From: Helichrysum umbraculigerum
Taxonomy: Eukaryota; Streptophyta; Magnoliopsida; Asterales; Asteraceae
Direction: 5' to 3'
Assembly: GCA_949592205.1 (NCBI GenBank)
Contig: CATIUR010000004.1
Span: 99,483,837-99,547,836, forward strand
Length of the DNA: 64,000 nucleotides
Positions within the stretch are counted from its first letter, which is position 1. Every line of letters begins with the position of its first letter. A program made the translations under genes and the position numbers. The notes under the pieces are model-generated. The model was not told the DNA's origin and searched no databases. It saw only the letters and a program-made list of their open reading frames with translations. Below, one piece after another: positions 1-12,378 of the stretch.

Positions 1-2
1 AG

Positions 3-506
3 TGGTTGGTGCCCGAACCGGTAGTTGTAGGCCGTAGGAACAAGCGGAGAGAGACGGTTGACTTGGAGAACATAGCCGTGGATTTGGGGGATGATGATGG
101 TTCGGATGAAGTAAACCCGAACGCCGCCCTTTTTGGTGATGATCCACACCCGCGGCCAAAAGGAAAGTCAAGGCGGGCTAAAAGTGCCAAAACATCATCC
201 GACATTTCTACCAAAAGTAGCACGCCTTCGTTTGATGAGTCGATCACTCAAAACTTTCAACATTTGACTCAAGCCAAGGCGAGTGCGTATCGGACCCGGG
301 AACTCATGGAAGCAATGCGGGTTTTGAAGATGAATACGGATGGTTTGTCGGAAACTGATGCTTGGTTCTTGAACATGGAGAAAGAGAAGATTCGGGAAAG
401 GCTAGGGTGGAGCAAACCGAGTGAGGGCGGTTCGGGTTCGGGTCCCGGCTTCGGTTCGGGTGGTGATTCCGAAGATGTTGATGGGTCGGAATCGGCTGAA
501 GACTAG
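3..506 (+). CDS. PIF/Harbinger-type Myb/NAM-associated protein, C-terminal part
   Basis: The frame is open at the window edge and ends at 506, so only the C-terminal ~168 residues are present. It has a basic linker with a GRRNKRRE stretch, an acidic patch, a Ser/Thr/Lys-rich linker, then a helical segment (QAKASAYRTRELMEAMRVL) and a Gly/Ser-rich tail. This pattern resembles the NAM-associated C-terminal domain of SANT/Myb-like ORFs carried by plant PIF/Harbinger transposons, which databases often mislabel 'glutathione S-transferase T3-like'. The terminal-repeat-like sequence ending at 858 with an adjacent TAA supports a transposon origin. The predicted role is DNA binding next to a Harbinger transposase. 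A host gene cannot be excluded because the N-terminus lies outside the window. Confidence 0.6.
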   Translation, partial: WLVPEPVVVGRRNKRRETVDLENIAVDLGDDDGSDEVNPNAALFGDDPHPRPKGKSRRAKSAKTSSDISTKSSTPSFDESITQNFQHLTQAKASAYRTRELMEAMRVLKMNTDGLSETDAWFLNMEKEKIRERLGWSKPSEGGSGSGPGFGSGGDSEDVDGSESAED

Positions 507-730
507 ATGGTTTAGTTTTAGTTCTATGTTATTGTATCGTTTTTAATATTATTGCATTTAGGACTTTTATTTTTAAGTATCTATTTCTATTATGTATTTT
601 TAGGAACCTTAATTATTATTAATGAAGTGTGTTTTAATTAAATGTTATTTGTTTTTTAGTTATTGTTATTATTTTATATTTTATGTATTTAATTTTTTTA
701 ACTAAAATAATAATAATAAAATAATTACGA

Positions 731-861
731 AAACACTGACGAAAACACTGAAACTCAATGTTAACCACTACCCCACTTTTCTGTTTCGGTGTTCTCGTTC
801 AGCGTTCTCGAAAACACTGACGAAAACACTGAAACAGTGTCGTGCACTCCTTGTGCTCTAA
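731..861 (+). mobile_element. Putative Harbinger 3' terminal region
   Basis: GACGAAAACACTGAAAC-type motifs recur at about 735-755 and 814-835. The sequence ends GTGCACTCCTTGTGCTC followed by TAA, the usual Harbinger target trinucleotide. A related end, GTCCACTCCGTGTGCTC plus TAA, occurs at 22231-22250. The 5' terminus is outside the window, so the assignment rests on one end. Confidence 0.5.
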
Positions 862-1515
862 ATATTATTATATGTAGTATGTCACCATATATTCTTTTAA
901 AAAATAATTTTCTTACTTATTAATTAGCCAATTTTCCCTTAAACAGCCAATTCTTCTTTATAACCATCATATTTTCATAATCTGCACTTTTTTCCCAACA
1001 TTTTATAACTTTTTGGGATCATCTTTGAGTCCTTCAATCAGGTCAAGAAAATTCCCATAACAGACATATATTTTTGTTCTGCATTTTGGGGGTCAGAAAT
1101 GGGCTAGAGCTTTCATTTCTTTTTGTCTGAAAATTAGGTTTGAATATTCTTCAAATCATTTTTTTAGGCAAAAAGATTTGTGGGTTTCTTTTGTATTTTA
1201 TTTCTGATTCTCAATTTGCAGAGATATCTTGTGGGTTATGCTTAAAGGTTGCATCTTGAAACAAGAATCACAAAAAAATTGGGAATTTTGATTAAGTTTT
1301 GAAGCTTTTTATCTCTTGAAAGCAAAAGGGATTTTGGGTTTGATTGAAGACTTGATTTGTATATAAAAAAATAGACACAAATATTCAACTTTTCATTGGG
1401 AATTTAGTGAGGTTTTGAATCTTTACATTTGTGGAAGCAAAAGGGATTTGAGCTTGTTTGGGGATAAATTCAATGTTCATATTGGTGTAATTGTGTTAAC
1501 AAAGTATTGATTCAA
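862..1515 (+). promoter_or_regulatory. Formin upstream region and probable 5' leader
   Basis: No coding potential is seen. The stretch is T-rich, with poly-pyrimidine runs and repeated AAGCAAAAGGGATTT-like segments near 1320 and 1437, as is common in plant leaders. No TATA box could be fixed with confidence. The first ATG in frame with the formin signal peptide is at 1516. Confidence 0.35.
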
Positions 1516-4500
1516 ATGAAAAGAGACATGTTATGGAATCAAACGGTGTGCTACGCCAAAAGGCTCGGTTTAGTAGGTGTTTTTATAGCTCTTATGTGTG
1601 TGGTTTTGGTTGATCTTTTGGAACAAGATCGTTCGATCAATAAGGAAACTTCGTATGGCAATAGAGTCGATTGGAGGTCTCAATCTATCGAGAAAAATGC
1701 AGTATGATTCCCCAATATTCCTATAATATAGATTCATTTTATAGTTAAGCATTGTGCAATTATATGAAGTCATTTTATTTGATCTAATAGGTTAATGATA
1801 TACAAAGATTCAAACTTAGAGGACAAATCAACAATAACCAAATGAGAATTCATATAAGCTAAGTTTCTGCATGCATGAGATCTTGAAATTTGCCAAAAGG
1901 GGATTGCACAATAGATTTAAATTTCTTAGTAACAGCTTACAAGTCAACTGTTTTAATTCCTAAATTGATGTATGACGATATAAACAAACTTGATACGTAC
2001 TTCTGAGTCCCGATTAGATAGTTTTTCCTAGATTTAAACTTCTTTTAGCAATCAATGCTAAAACCTTCATCATGTTTGGGACAGTAATGAACAAGTTATA
2101 TACCACTAAATTTCAATTTGTATGTCCCTATTTTGAGGGTTTCATCTCTATGTTGTGTTTATATCATTTTAGAGCTTATTGTGATTAAATATGTTAGACC
2201 TAATGAAATGCTAGCTTTTGCAGCCAACACTATACTATCTTAAAGAATTTGAGCAAAATACGATATCTACAGAGGATTTTAACCTACCTTGCTTAAACTC
2301 CAAAAGATCCACATCAAGATACATATCTGATGGTCGTGAAAAAGAAGATTCACAAGAAAATCTTTCGGAGTCACACCATTGCGATGATTACCAAAGAACA
2401 GTTCTTAAAGAACTTAATGAGCATCTACAAAGAAAGGCATGCCCACATCCACCATCATCAGGGGACACTCAACAGCCTGCAAGCTCATCATCTATGGTCA
2501 AGCATCCTCCTATTCGAGCATTACTTACATCACCCGATGAATTTGAAATTTCTTACACTAGGCGCTCTCGTAAGCTTGCTGATATTGGTTCAATTGTTAG
2601 TGGCGATGGACCGTTACTGATAGGTGTTGTAGTGACAACTATGGTAGTTACATTGGGCCTTTTTGCATTGTTTTTGTTTTGTTGTCTTGGACGTGACGCA
2701 CTTAGACCTGCAAAAGCAAATGTATCACAACAGGAAGAGGAAGATGATGAACTTGTTGTCAACTTACGCTCCAAGGACTATAAAGGGAAATTAGGTCATT
2801 TCAAGTTATTGTAACTACTTAGTTTGTCGGTGATATAATTTTATTAATCACTTCAAAGTTGTTAATTTAACTTTTTCTTTCAGGGTCTTTACAAAGATCA
2901 ATGAGAGTGTCAACTCGTAATCCCAAAATCAACGCTTTGCTTGATAATGTTGACGAATCAAGAATTGTATCTATACCACCCCCTCCTGGAAAGGTTGCTC
3001 TTCGATCACCACCACCAGTGTCACCACCACCACCACCACCTCCTCCTCCGCCACCCACACCACCCCCACCCCCACATGGGCCACCAACAACCCCACCAAC
3101 AGCAGTTCCAGTAGCTCCACCACCACCACCTAGGCCTCCAGGTTCGAATGTACCACCACCACCATCAACGTCTGGTCGCCCACCACCACCAAATGCAAGT
3201 AATAAGAAAAAAACGTCTGGATCTGGTAGTCCAAAGCATGCGACTGGTAATGAGGAAAACAAACAAGATGGTGATAAAGAAATCGCAACAACCAAGTTGA
3301 AGCCGTTCTTTTGGGACAAGGTGAATGCTGTTCAAGGTCGCTCAATGGTTTGGCATCATCTTAGAGATGGGTCATTTCAGTAAGGCTTTAAATCATACAT
3401 ATTTTTTCATTTGGTTGCTCAATCAAGCGAAGTATTTTATATATTCACAATCTTGGAAATTTACAGGTTTGATGAAGAGATGATGGTTGGACTATTTGGT
3501 TATGTGGCTGCTCAAAATAAGAAGGGGCGTGGGAAGATTGATTCAAACTTTCAATCTCCAACAAAGATGGTTCAGATAATTGATGGAAAGAAATCTCAGA
3601 ATTTAGCAATTCTTCTAAAAGCATTGAATGTGACAACCGAACAAGTATGTGATGCAGTTAAAAAAGGTGAATTACTCTATATAACAAAACAAAAAGATCG
3701 TTGCTTTATGTGTTAGTCAACAACTCGATCAACTGTTTATTAATTGTCATATGAATGTGTTATCAGGCACACAGCTTCCTGTAGAGCTTATTTCAACTTT
3801 GTTAAAAATGGCACCGACTCAAGAAGAAGAACTAAAACTGCGGTTATATAATGGTGACATTAACCAGCTTGGTACTTCAGAACGTTTCCTCAAAAACCTG
3901 GTTGAGATACCCTTTGCATTCAAACGTCTTGAAGCTTTGTTGTTTATGAGTTCACTTCATGAAGATTATCATGTGGCTAAAGAGTCATTTTCAACTTTGG
4001 AGGTACTATATATATTTCACTCATTACATTCTTGCACTTATAATTATAAACTTTATTTTTGGAAAACAGAAAAAAGGAAAAGAAAAATCTATACTTATAA
4101 GATCAACTTATTAGGCCCAATTTCCTCTCATTTCATTTGGTGTAAAAAAAATTATTGGTAGCAATTTTAGGAGTACACAATTTATGCTGTAAACATAAAG
4201 TTTCTTAAGACCCTTTAAATTTTATCTTGCCACTATAAACATCTTCTAATTGTCTAGATGTCCGCAATTTGACCAAAATTTACATTTATATTTATTTGTA
4301 ATTTTTGATTTTCTGAAAGATTTATTTTTGTGATTGATAAGTCATGATTTTGTTTTGATTATACTGTATATGAATCACAGGTAGCTTGCAACAAGCTTAC
4401 AAGCAGCAGGCTCTTCCTGAGGCTTCTTGAAGCGGTTCTCAAGACTGGTAACCGAATGAATGATGGTACTTACCGTGGTGGGGCCCAGGCGTTCAAACTC

Positions 4501-6549
4501 GACACACTTTTAAAACTCTCTGATGTAAAAGGAACTGATGGAAAAACGACGCTTTTATCCTTTGTGGTTCAAGAAATTATTCGGTATGAAGGAATCAAAG
4601 TAGCTAGAAACCGAGGTCTTGATCCAAGTAATGAATCACCAGAATATCTCAAAAAATTAGGTATGGAAGTTGTTTCCAAGTTAAGTGAGGAACTTAACGA
4701 CGTGAAAAAAGCAGCAATTCTTGATGGTGAGATGCTAACATCCACAGTTTCTAAATTGGGAAATATGTTGAAGAAAACAAAAGAGTTCATGAGCGAAGAG
4801 ATGAAAACAGCAGAAGGAGCTACCGAGTTTAATGAAGCCCTCACGAGGTTTATGCAGTACGCAGAAGCCGATATTAAGTGGATGATCGAAGAAGAGAAAC
4901 GAATAATCACGTTGGTAAAAAGTACCGCTGATTATTTTCATGGTAAGTCGGGAAAAGATGAAGGGTTAAGATTGTTTGCCATTGTTAGGGATTTCTTAAA
5001 AATTTTGGATACCACGTGTAACGAAGTGAGAAAAACGTTACCAAAAGCTTCTGATAAACCAAGTACTCCTGGTAAAACGAACAAGCAGTATTGGCGAAGT
5101 ACTCGAGATAAGTTAATGATTATGAAAGATGCAGTTAGGTTGATACTTGAATCACTTTATGATGATGAAGGTGACCAAGTTGAAAACGAGACAAGTCAAC
5201 AGCCTGAAGAAGCACGTAATCCATTTTTGCCAAGTGTTCATGATAAACTGGCACTACTAGCCATTAATAATCAGATAAATGGTTCAGATTCAGATTCGGA
5301 TGATTGGAGCTCAGATGAAGATGAAATAAAACGTAATAGAAAGGAGGGAAAACAGTCTTCACTTACCGCTTTAAAAACCAAGATCTTTGATTCAGGTGGA
5401 GATGATTGGAATTCAGATAATGAGAATAACAAACCACTTGCTTATGAGGAGACAAGCCGACAGTTGTTATTCGATGCTAAAGATGATCTACTATTCGCAG
5501 CAGTCAATGATGAAAGGCTTAATGATTCGGGTGCAGTCATTTTGAATCCTAATGGTGATGTAATAAGACAAAGTCGAATGGATGCAGAACATCCTCTAGA
5601 GCAACATGCTTCTGAAGAAACTAATCTACACCCTCAATCAGAAGTTGACAGTAAATCAGTGCTTTCAACGGTTAAGGATGAGACAGTTAGTGATCCAGAC
5701 ACAGATGGTTTGTATCCAGATGGTGACGTGATCGGGCGAAGTCAAAAGGAGGAAGAACATTCTCTAGAGCATGATCGTGAAGAAACTATCCAACGTTCTT
5801 TATCAGATGATGACAATGAATTAGTTCTCTCAACTGTTAAAGTTGAGCGACTTAATGATTCACATTCAAATGATTTGAGTTTAGATCGTGACCTTATAAG
5901 GCAAAGTCGTATAGAACAGCGTGGTACTGATGAAACTGATCGACGCTCTTTATCAGATGATGACAATGATTTACCGTTCTCAACTGTTAATGATGAGTTG
6001 CTTAATGATTCAGACACATATGATTTGAATTCGGATGGTGACGTTATAAGGCATAGTCAAATGGAAGCAGAACATTTTCTAGAACAACGTGATTCGGAAG
6101 AAACTAATCGACTCTCGTTATCAGATGCTGACATTGAATCACTATATTCAACAGTCAAAGATGATCGACTTGGTGATGCAGATGCAGATTTTTTGAGTCC
6201 AGATGGTGAAGTAATCAGGCAAAATCAAATAGAGGAAGAACATTCTCTAGAACAACGTGATTCCGAAGAAACTAATCGACACTCTTTCATAGATGCTGAC
6301 AATGAATCACTGTTCTCAACTGTTAAGGATGAGTCGCTTAACGTTTCGGATGCAGATGATTATCATTCAGATGATGAAGAAACAAGGCAGGGTCTAACGG
6401 AGGCAAACCGTTCTATAGAGCAACATGATTATGAAGAAACTAATCGAGGCTCTTTATCAGATGTTGACGATGAATCCTTGTTTTCAACTGTTAAAGATGA
6501 GTCGCTTAATAATTCAGATGTCGATGATTATCATTCAGGTGCTGACTAA
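1516..6549 (+). CDS. Class I formin-like protein (signal anchor, TM, FH1, FH2)
   Basis: Six exons fit by phase: 1516-1701, 2224-2794, 2884-3379, 3467-3666, 3767-4002 and 4381-6549, giving 1285 residues. Formins nucleate and processively elongate actin filaments; class I plant formins are membrane-anchored. Exon 1 encodes an N-terminal hydrophobic segment (residues ~17-34). Exon 2 encodes a Ser-rich, presumably exoplasmic region and a transmembrane helix (~191-218) ending in FCCLGRD. Exon 3 holds the FH1 polyproline stretch (~285-345). FH2 starts at KLKPFFWDKV (~390) and includes GNRMNDGTYRGGAQAFKL and SFVVQEIIRYEG, ending near 830. The last ~450 residues are an acidic repeat tail not typical of the family. 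Exon 2's donor (GTCATT) is the weakest junction; the nearby GTAACT at 2811 would break frame. The start is the ATG at 1516, with no upstream in-frame ATG seen. This group contains Arabidopsis FH5-like proteins, but the orthologue is not assigned. Confidence 0.9.
5455..6546 (+). repeat. ~54-codon degenerate tandem repeat in the formin tail
   Basis: About seven in-frame units carry the pattern EETN-(R/L)-SLSD-x-D-x-ESLFSTVKDE-x-LND-SD-x-D, then SPDGDVIRQSQ-x-EAEHSLEQRD. The first unit is divergent and the last is truncated by the stop codon. Later units are closest to each other (STVKDESLN occurs twice near the end), suggesting recent unequal expansion at the 3' side. The units are acidic and Ser-rich. 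Confidence 0.85.
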
Positions 6550-7978
6550 ATAAACCAAAATTGGGAATTACTATCCCAGACCATTGAAGATGAGCAGAAG
6601 GATGGGTAGAGCTTAGATTATGAGGAGAGCATGTCTCACATAGCCTTAAGTGTTAATCAATGTACTATAATGTGTAACTTATTTCTTGATGATTATTACA
6701 CTTCTATTGATTCTTTTAAGTTCCATTATCAGATGATGAATCAATTATGCAACATCAATGTTTATATATTAGCATCAACCCGCGCAATGCAGCGAGACAA
6801 TGATAACACTTATGAAAGATGTCGATAGCAATAGTGATTTTAAAAATAATGTAAGTATTATCCTGTGTGCTTGTTTGTGTTTATACCTTTTTTTTTTCTT
6901 TTCTAAGTGAGACATGCATCGTTTGGGCATAGAGATATATTGAATTATATACCAAAATCGCAGCAATATAGTGTTTAATTTTATAGTGTATTTGGCTTTA
7001 CATATTTGTTTTCCGGAATAAGTAATGTTTTAATGGAATTTATACTATCTAACAAAATATTACTCGGATTTATTGGTAAAATTTAAATTTGTATATGTTT
7101 ATTTATGGATCATATTGAAATATTGTAAAATTTATAGATTGATCATGAATTATTTCCAAAATTATGAATGATGTTTAACTTAGTTATGGGTAGTTTTGTC
7201 TTTTTCGATCTAAATAGGTGTATATTTGTCATTTCCGATCATTAAATTAGTAAGGCTCTAAAGAAGGGGGGTAAACAAATTATAAGGGAAGTATAGATAG
7301 ATATAGATAAGATCATGGATTTTGAGGATATTGACGGATCGCAATAAAGATGACAAAGTGATTGTCGGGTATTTAAATAATTGTATACAAAGTATATTTT
7401 TTGAAAGTTACGTTTGCTTAGTTACTTCAATCTCATAAAATAAACTAATGTGATATGAAATCGTGAAATAAACATATGAACTGGTCGAGTCTCAAAAGGT
7501 TATTAAAATCGAGAGTGTTGTGATGATCGTAGGAACATCGTAAGTTCCTACAATCCTGCTACATAAAAACATGGTGAATCGTATATAAGATCATATGAAA
7601 GATTGTGAGATCGTAAAAATTGATTGTAGAATCTCGTACAATTGATCAATTGTAAATAAGATGTTGGATCGTTTTTATTTCTATACAAAAATAGTCATGT
7701 AAATTATTTCTATTACTACCTGTTTATTGAAGTCGAATTTTACGATTTCGATCCGATCTCGGTAGAAAATGAACCTAGGTAACATCCGATCCGATACTAA
7801 CCAGTAACAAGTTTGTAGCCTTGTTGTCTTGTTGACACTCCAAGTCCTGTAGTAGCCAAATGTGTCCGCAATAAATTAAAACCCTAATCCACTCGAATCG
7901 GATTCTTCCGATTCACAAATCGTTAATCACAAACCCTTCTTCCGATTCAATCACAAACCCTGTTCCAAACAACAAATA
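6550..7978. other. Intergenic, formin to GeBP-like gene
   Basis: AT-rich. Immediately after the formin stop, 6555-6640 still reads like acidic tail sequence interrupted by stops, suggesting decayed extra repeat units. 7480-7790 contains short inverted GATC/ATCGTA motifs resembling an old MITE, with no clear termini. About 7860-7978 is probably the promoter and leader of the next gene. Confidence 0.4.
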
Positions 7979-9214
7979 ATGTCTAAGAAGCGCTCTACTC
8001 CGCTCGACAATCCTCCATCCGCTTCATCTGATGATGAGAGTGAAACTGATGATGATGAACAACAAGAAGAAATCATCACGCAGAACACAATCCAACAATC
8101 ATCTGGATCTGAAGAATTAGAATCAGAATCGGATTCTGAAGAAGAAGAAGAAGAAGAAATCCCTACCCCTGTGAAAACCCCCCAAACCCAAAATCCCAAT
8201 TCAAAACCATCTAAATCATCATCATCCTCTGAATCGGATTCTGAATCTGAATCGAACGAAAACCACAAAACTAAAACCCTAACGGTAACCCCAACCAAAT
8301 CTTCTTCAATCTTTGAATTCGAATCTGATATCACCTCACCAACTGCTTCGGATTTTGCTATTAAACCCTCGAAGAAAATTAGTGCTTTTGAAACCCCTGA
8401 GAAAAGACCAGCCGTAAAGCGCCATGCTTTATTAGCTTCAGATGTTAAAGATAAAAAGAAAGCTAAGATTTCAAATGGGGATACTGAGGATGGAAAGAAG
8501 TCTGCAATCAAAAGGGTTTGGAGTGATGAAGATGAAATTATGTTATTACAAGGGTTTCTGGATTACCAAAAGGACAATGGCTGCTCACCATTATCTGATA
8601 TGGATGCTTTTTATGGATATTCGATGGATTTCATACCTGGGAATGCAACAAAGAGTCAGTTGTATGAGAAAATCAGGAGATTGAAGAAAAAGTTTCGGGT
8701 TAATTCGGCGAAAGTGGGGCCCAATGGTGAGGATCCTACATTTGTGAAGCCTCATGAAGGGAAGATGTTTAAGCTTATGAAGAAGATATGGGGTGTTGAT
8801 GGGTGTGAGACTGTTGGTAATGTTGGTGGCTCGACTGCGAGAAGTAAAGTTAATCAGTCTAAAGTTAAGGTTTCGAAAGTTAAGGTTGCGAAAGTAAAGC
8901 CGAAAATGGAAGTAGAAATGGATGATGTAGCCGATGATGCAGAGGATGATGTAGTGGATGATCAAAAGGTGGGTAAAGTTGAGGATTTTGAGACGTTGTA
9001 TCCGTATTGGTATGCTGGGTTGAAGTCGGAAGTTTCAACAAGTTTGGGTTTTCCTGCTGGTGTTGTCGAATTGGTTAAGGAAAGTTTTAATGTGATTGGC
9101 GAAGATAAAGCGAAAGAAATGAATGAGAAATGGAAAGTAATTTTTGAGAAGGAGGCCGTGTTGAGAAAGAAGAGGATCACATTCATGTGTGACATAGTGA
9201 GGCCCATGCTCTAA
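7979..9214 (+). CDS. GeBP/storekeeper-like DNA-binding protein (DUF573)
   Basis: Uninterrupted 411-residue frame. Residues 1-165 are acidic, Ser/Glu-rich and probably disordered, with basic clusters near 120-165 that may direct nuclear import. Residues ~176-272 form the DUF573 domain: KRVWSDEDEI, then GFLDYQKDNG, then a basic helix (EKIRRLKKKFRVN) and FKLMKKIWG. The C-terminus (~330-411) has the YPYWYAGLKSEV and EKWKVIFEKEAVL helices, matching the family's C-terminal leucine-zipper-like region. Family members (GLABROUS1 enhancer-binding protein, STOREKEEPER) are plant nuclear proteins linked to trichome initiation, hormone response and sucrose-responsive promoters. The exact target is unknown. 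The lack of introns and the length match the family. The start is the first ATG after a leader rich in CAAACC. Confidence 0.92.
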   Translation: MSKKRSTPLDNPPSASSDDESETDDDEQQEEIITQNTIQQSSGSEELESESDSEEEEEEEIPTPVKTPQTQNPNSKPSKSSSSSESDSESESNENHKTKTLTVTPTKSSSIFEFESDITSPTASDFAIKPSKKISAFETPEKRPAVKRHALLASDVKDKKKAKISNGDTEDGKKSAIKRVWSDEDEIMLLQGFLDYQKDNGCSPLSDMDAFYGYSMDFIPGNATKSQLYEKIRRLKKKFRVNSAKVGPNGEDPTFVKPHEGKMFKLMKKIWGVDGCETVGNVGGSTARSKVNQSKVKVSKVKVAKVKPKMEVEMDDVADDAEDDVVDDQKVGKVEDFETLYPYWYAGLKSEVSTSLGFPAGVVELVKESFNVIGEDKAKEMNEKWKVIFEKEAVLRKKRITFMCDIVRPML

Positions 9215-11690
9215 AGGTTTAGCTTATTTCCTTGCATAATTTTTTGGTATTTTATGGTGTTAATTATGTTTAGTATATGACATTATGTCCAACTACAACT
9301 GATCGTTTGAACCTAAAAGACCAGAACTTGTGTTTTGATGATCTAGCATATGGTTCATCGGATCTTTTTGCATATTATGGGTTAAAAGTTAAAAGATGTT
9401 AGCTTTTGATTTCGTTTATCAATTGTTGATCAGGTAGATTTTTTGTTTATAAATATGACAATTAGAAGTAATCTTAGAAACTATGTTACATCTTGTTTTG
9501 TTGTCCTTTTGGATTGCTACTTAGGATGCCTAGTGTCTTAACTCTGTATGACGTGTGGAGCTGGTTGATTATTTATGTTTGGGGCCTGAAGAACACTTCA
9601 AAATTTTAGTTTTAGATTTACGTAAGATACTATATGTTTTTTGTTTGTCATCCTCTACATGATTTAAGTATATTGGATCGATTGTGTTTTCTAGGAATTA
9701 AATTACTTTCTGGGAAATAACATTAATTCGTCTTAACTCAGTTTCCCTGTATTAGTTTAGATTTATCAATTCTTTTCTTACTGAGGACAATATACATGGC
9801 GATATTGTTGTTAAAATATTTAAATCTAATGATCCTAAATCAAACTGCTGTTGATCACACACAACATCATCTTTAACTACACTTGATTGTTTTTTACATA
9901 ACTTTTGGGAACTATGTGGAGGGATCTTCACTTGGTTATCTAGATAGATATGTAATATGCATAGATATTTCTTGCGCTGTATGTCACGTGTTTGTTGATT
10001 GATTTAGGTTATGTTTTGAGGACGAAGTAAATGCTGATATTTTTATTTAAGATGTTGGTTTATGATGCTTTTTATCAGTTGCTAATAGTCTATGACTTCC
10101 GTCTTTCAACTATAATTGGTCACTTGTGCACCTAGAAATACTTTGGGGAGCCATGCGATGCCTTATTTCTCAGTTCAGTCGTTTTGGTTAGTTCTTAAGC
10201 ATAGCTTCTCTGCCCTTTAAGATGTGTGGTTAGATGATTTTTGTTGTGTACTTGGGCTTAAAAAATAGTCAATGTTAAGGTTAAAGATTTTTATCTTATC
10301 TCACATTTTCGCTCTTTGTATGTTAAACAAGAGGGGAAAAGCACCTGTCATTGACCATTTTTCGAAATTAAATTTGGTCATCTGTGTGTCCATAAATATT
10401 CTGGGAAACTACAATGATGAATGAAGTACGCGATATACAAGATAAGGGTAATAGGAGTGTTGTACAATGCCCGTGTTAATTGGTAAATCTACTTGGCCTT
10501 TGGGTACCTGTTTTAAGTTAATTAGTTATATCTAACTATTCCTTTGTGTGAAGTTATTACTAGTAGGCATCCTAGTAACAACTAACTACAGATGTTTAAG
10601 GTGAGTTGATCGTCAAGTATTTCACAATTTTAATATGTCTTTCAAGTTGATCATATCAATATATTGCTGAGCAAGTTATTGTGCACATTTCCTTATTAGT
10701 GACTTTCTCTTTTACCCCAGTAGTGACTGAATGATGTAATGAATATATTTCGAATATCAACAATGTTTTTGTCATTTATAAATGTATTTGATTATGTTAA
10801 ATGTTAGTTTGTTTCAATTCCCAAGTCTCCATGTATGACTGAAGTATCGTTAAAGATGTTACTTGTATGTTATCTTTTTCTGTTTAATTACCTATTACTT
10901 TAAATTATTATTAGTAAATCATTTAAGTGTTTTTAATTACATTCAAAGACTCTATTTATGAATCTTCAGTCACTTGTTTACGATTTTGAATAGGATGGAA
11001 TAGCTTCTTTGCCGCGTATGATCAGTGGTTTCTTGATCTCATTTATGTTCTGAGAACTTAAGCGTGTATATTATGGTTATAGGTGTTCATATATGATGTT
11101 ATACATCTTGTTTCTGTCTCCAATTACATTATGTTTAGCTGCAATCACCCATTTGCAAGCCTAGAAGGAATAGTTTTGAAAACTGCCTTGATGAATCTGA
11201 ACTTGTTCAGTTTGTATGCAGTTATTTCCTTTGCTGTATATGACCAAAGATTTATCAATCTCCGTTACTTTTGTGTCTAAAGAGGCAATATTATGGTTAT
11301 GGAATTAGAATAATGTTATGACCGTCATTGAATTACTTGAATTTATCTTGATTTGCTTTATCTTAAAAGTAGTTCTATGCGTGTTAATTTGTGCCCAAAA
11401 CGTACTGTCCTTTTCATACAGTCTTGGTACTAAATGTTAAGGAATGGCTTTAGTTTCTGTTCACTATGTTATTTCTTAGTATATGTGCAAGTCCAGTCTA
11501 CTTAACTTTCTAGTATGTGAAAATAGATAGCCTTACTCTAGTCACCAGCCCTAGTCAATGTTATTTGTAGGCAAGTTTTGTGGGTGTATGCACATCATTT
11601 TAAGTGACTGAATATTGCTGTAAGGGCTTGCATAACTAACCTTGCTTTGAATCCTTGAATGCTCCAGTTTCAACAATCGGTAATGCACCT
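9215..11690. other. Noncoding region with decayed repeats
   Basis: T-rich, with no credible gene. Several short blocks recur in diverged form. One resembles TTTGGTCAYYTGTG-CC-TARAAATA followed by CTTTGGGRA-CATG (about 10112 and 10371). Another resembles TTGCTGTATGACC followed by TTGATT (about 9530, 9965, 11005, 11220). This suggests an old tandemly amplified sequence. Confidence 0.35.
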
Positions 11691-12378
11691 CCATCGATAT
11701 TCAATTTCTCTTGCCATTTCTTCTTTATTGATTTATATACTCATCATCATATCGCCGATCCCACCAACGCTTTCTTACATTTTTTTATGAGCAAAAAGGG
11801 TTCTAAATAATCAGCCCTTTGAATTGAATAAGCGAGGCCCGATAGAAAGATTTGCATGTGACAGAGATCCCAATTCCGTGTATCCGGTTAAGCAAGCCTC
11901 GCCGCCAGCTTCCATCCAGACAAAAAAAGTGAGCGCCTAGCGCGAAAGGTTGCTTTACTAAGTAATATAACGTTAGCGCTTTAGTTTGTTTGATTGCTCG
12001 TTAGTTTCGTTTTCAATAAGGGGCGGGCGAGCCTAGAGTAGCAGCGCAGCCTATTACGTTTTTCAGGCCCCTTTTTTATTCTTTCTATTAGTAAAGCGCT
12101 AGCACCCCTATAGAGACGGGATATTCTGCTATCAATGAAACCGAAAGAAAGAAAAAAACCAGTGCCTTTCGTATAGATCGAAACTTGTAGCTTGATTCTT
12201 TACTCATTCCATACTGAGAATAATTGCAGGCGATAACACTTCTTCCTATTTATTTTTCAATGATATCCGACGATCAAGACAATTCCCGTGAAAGTCTTTC
12301 ATAGAAGTGAATTCTTATTCTTACGAAGCAAATTACATTTCCTATGGATTTGTCCCCTGGACCTATTCTGATTCTGAA

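Noticed and set aside
2867..3319. Gly-rich ORF on the minus strand
   Set aside because: It is the reverse complement of the formin FH1 polyproline exon.
7951..8511. Ser-rich ORF on the minus strand
   Set aside because: Shadow of the acidic GAT/GAA-rich 5' part of the GeBP-like gene.
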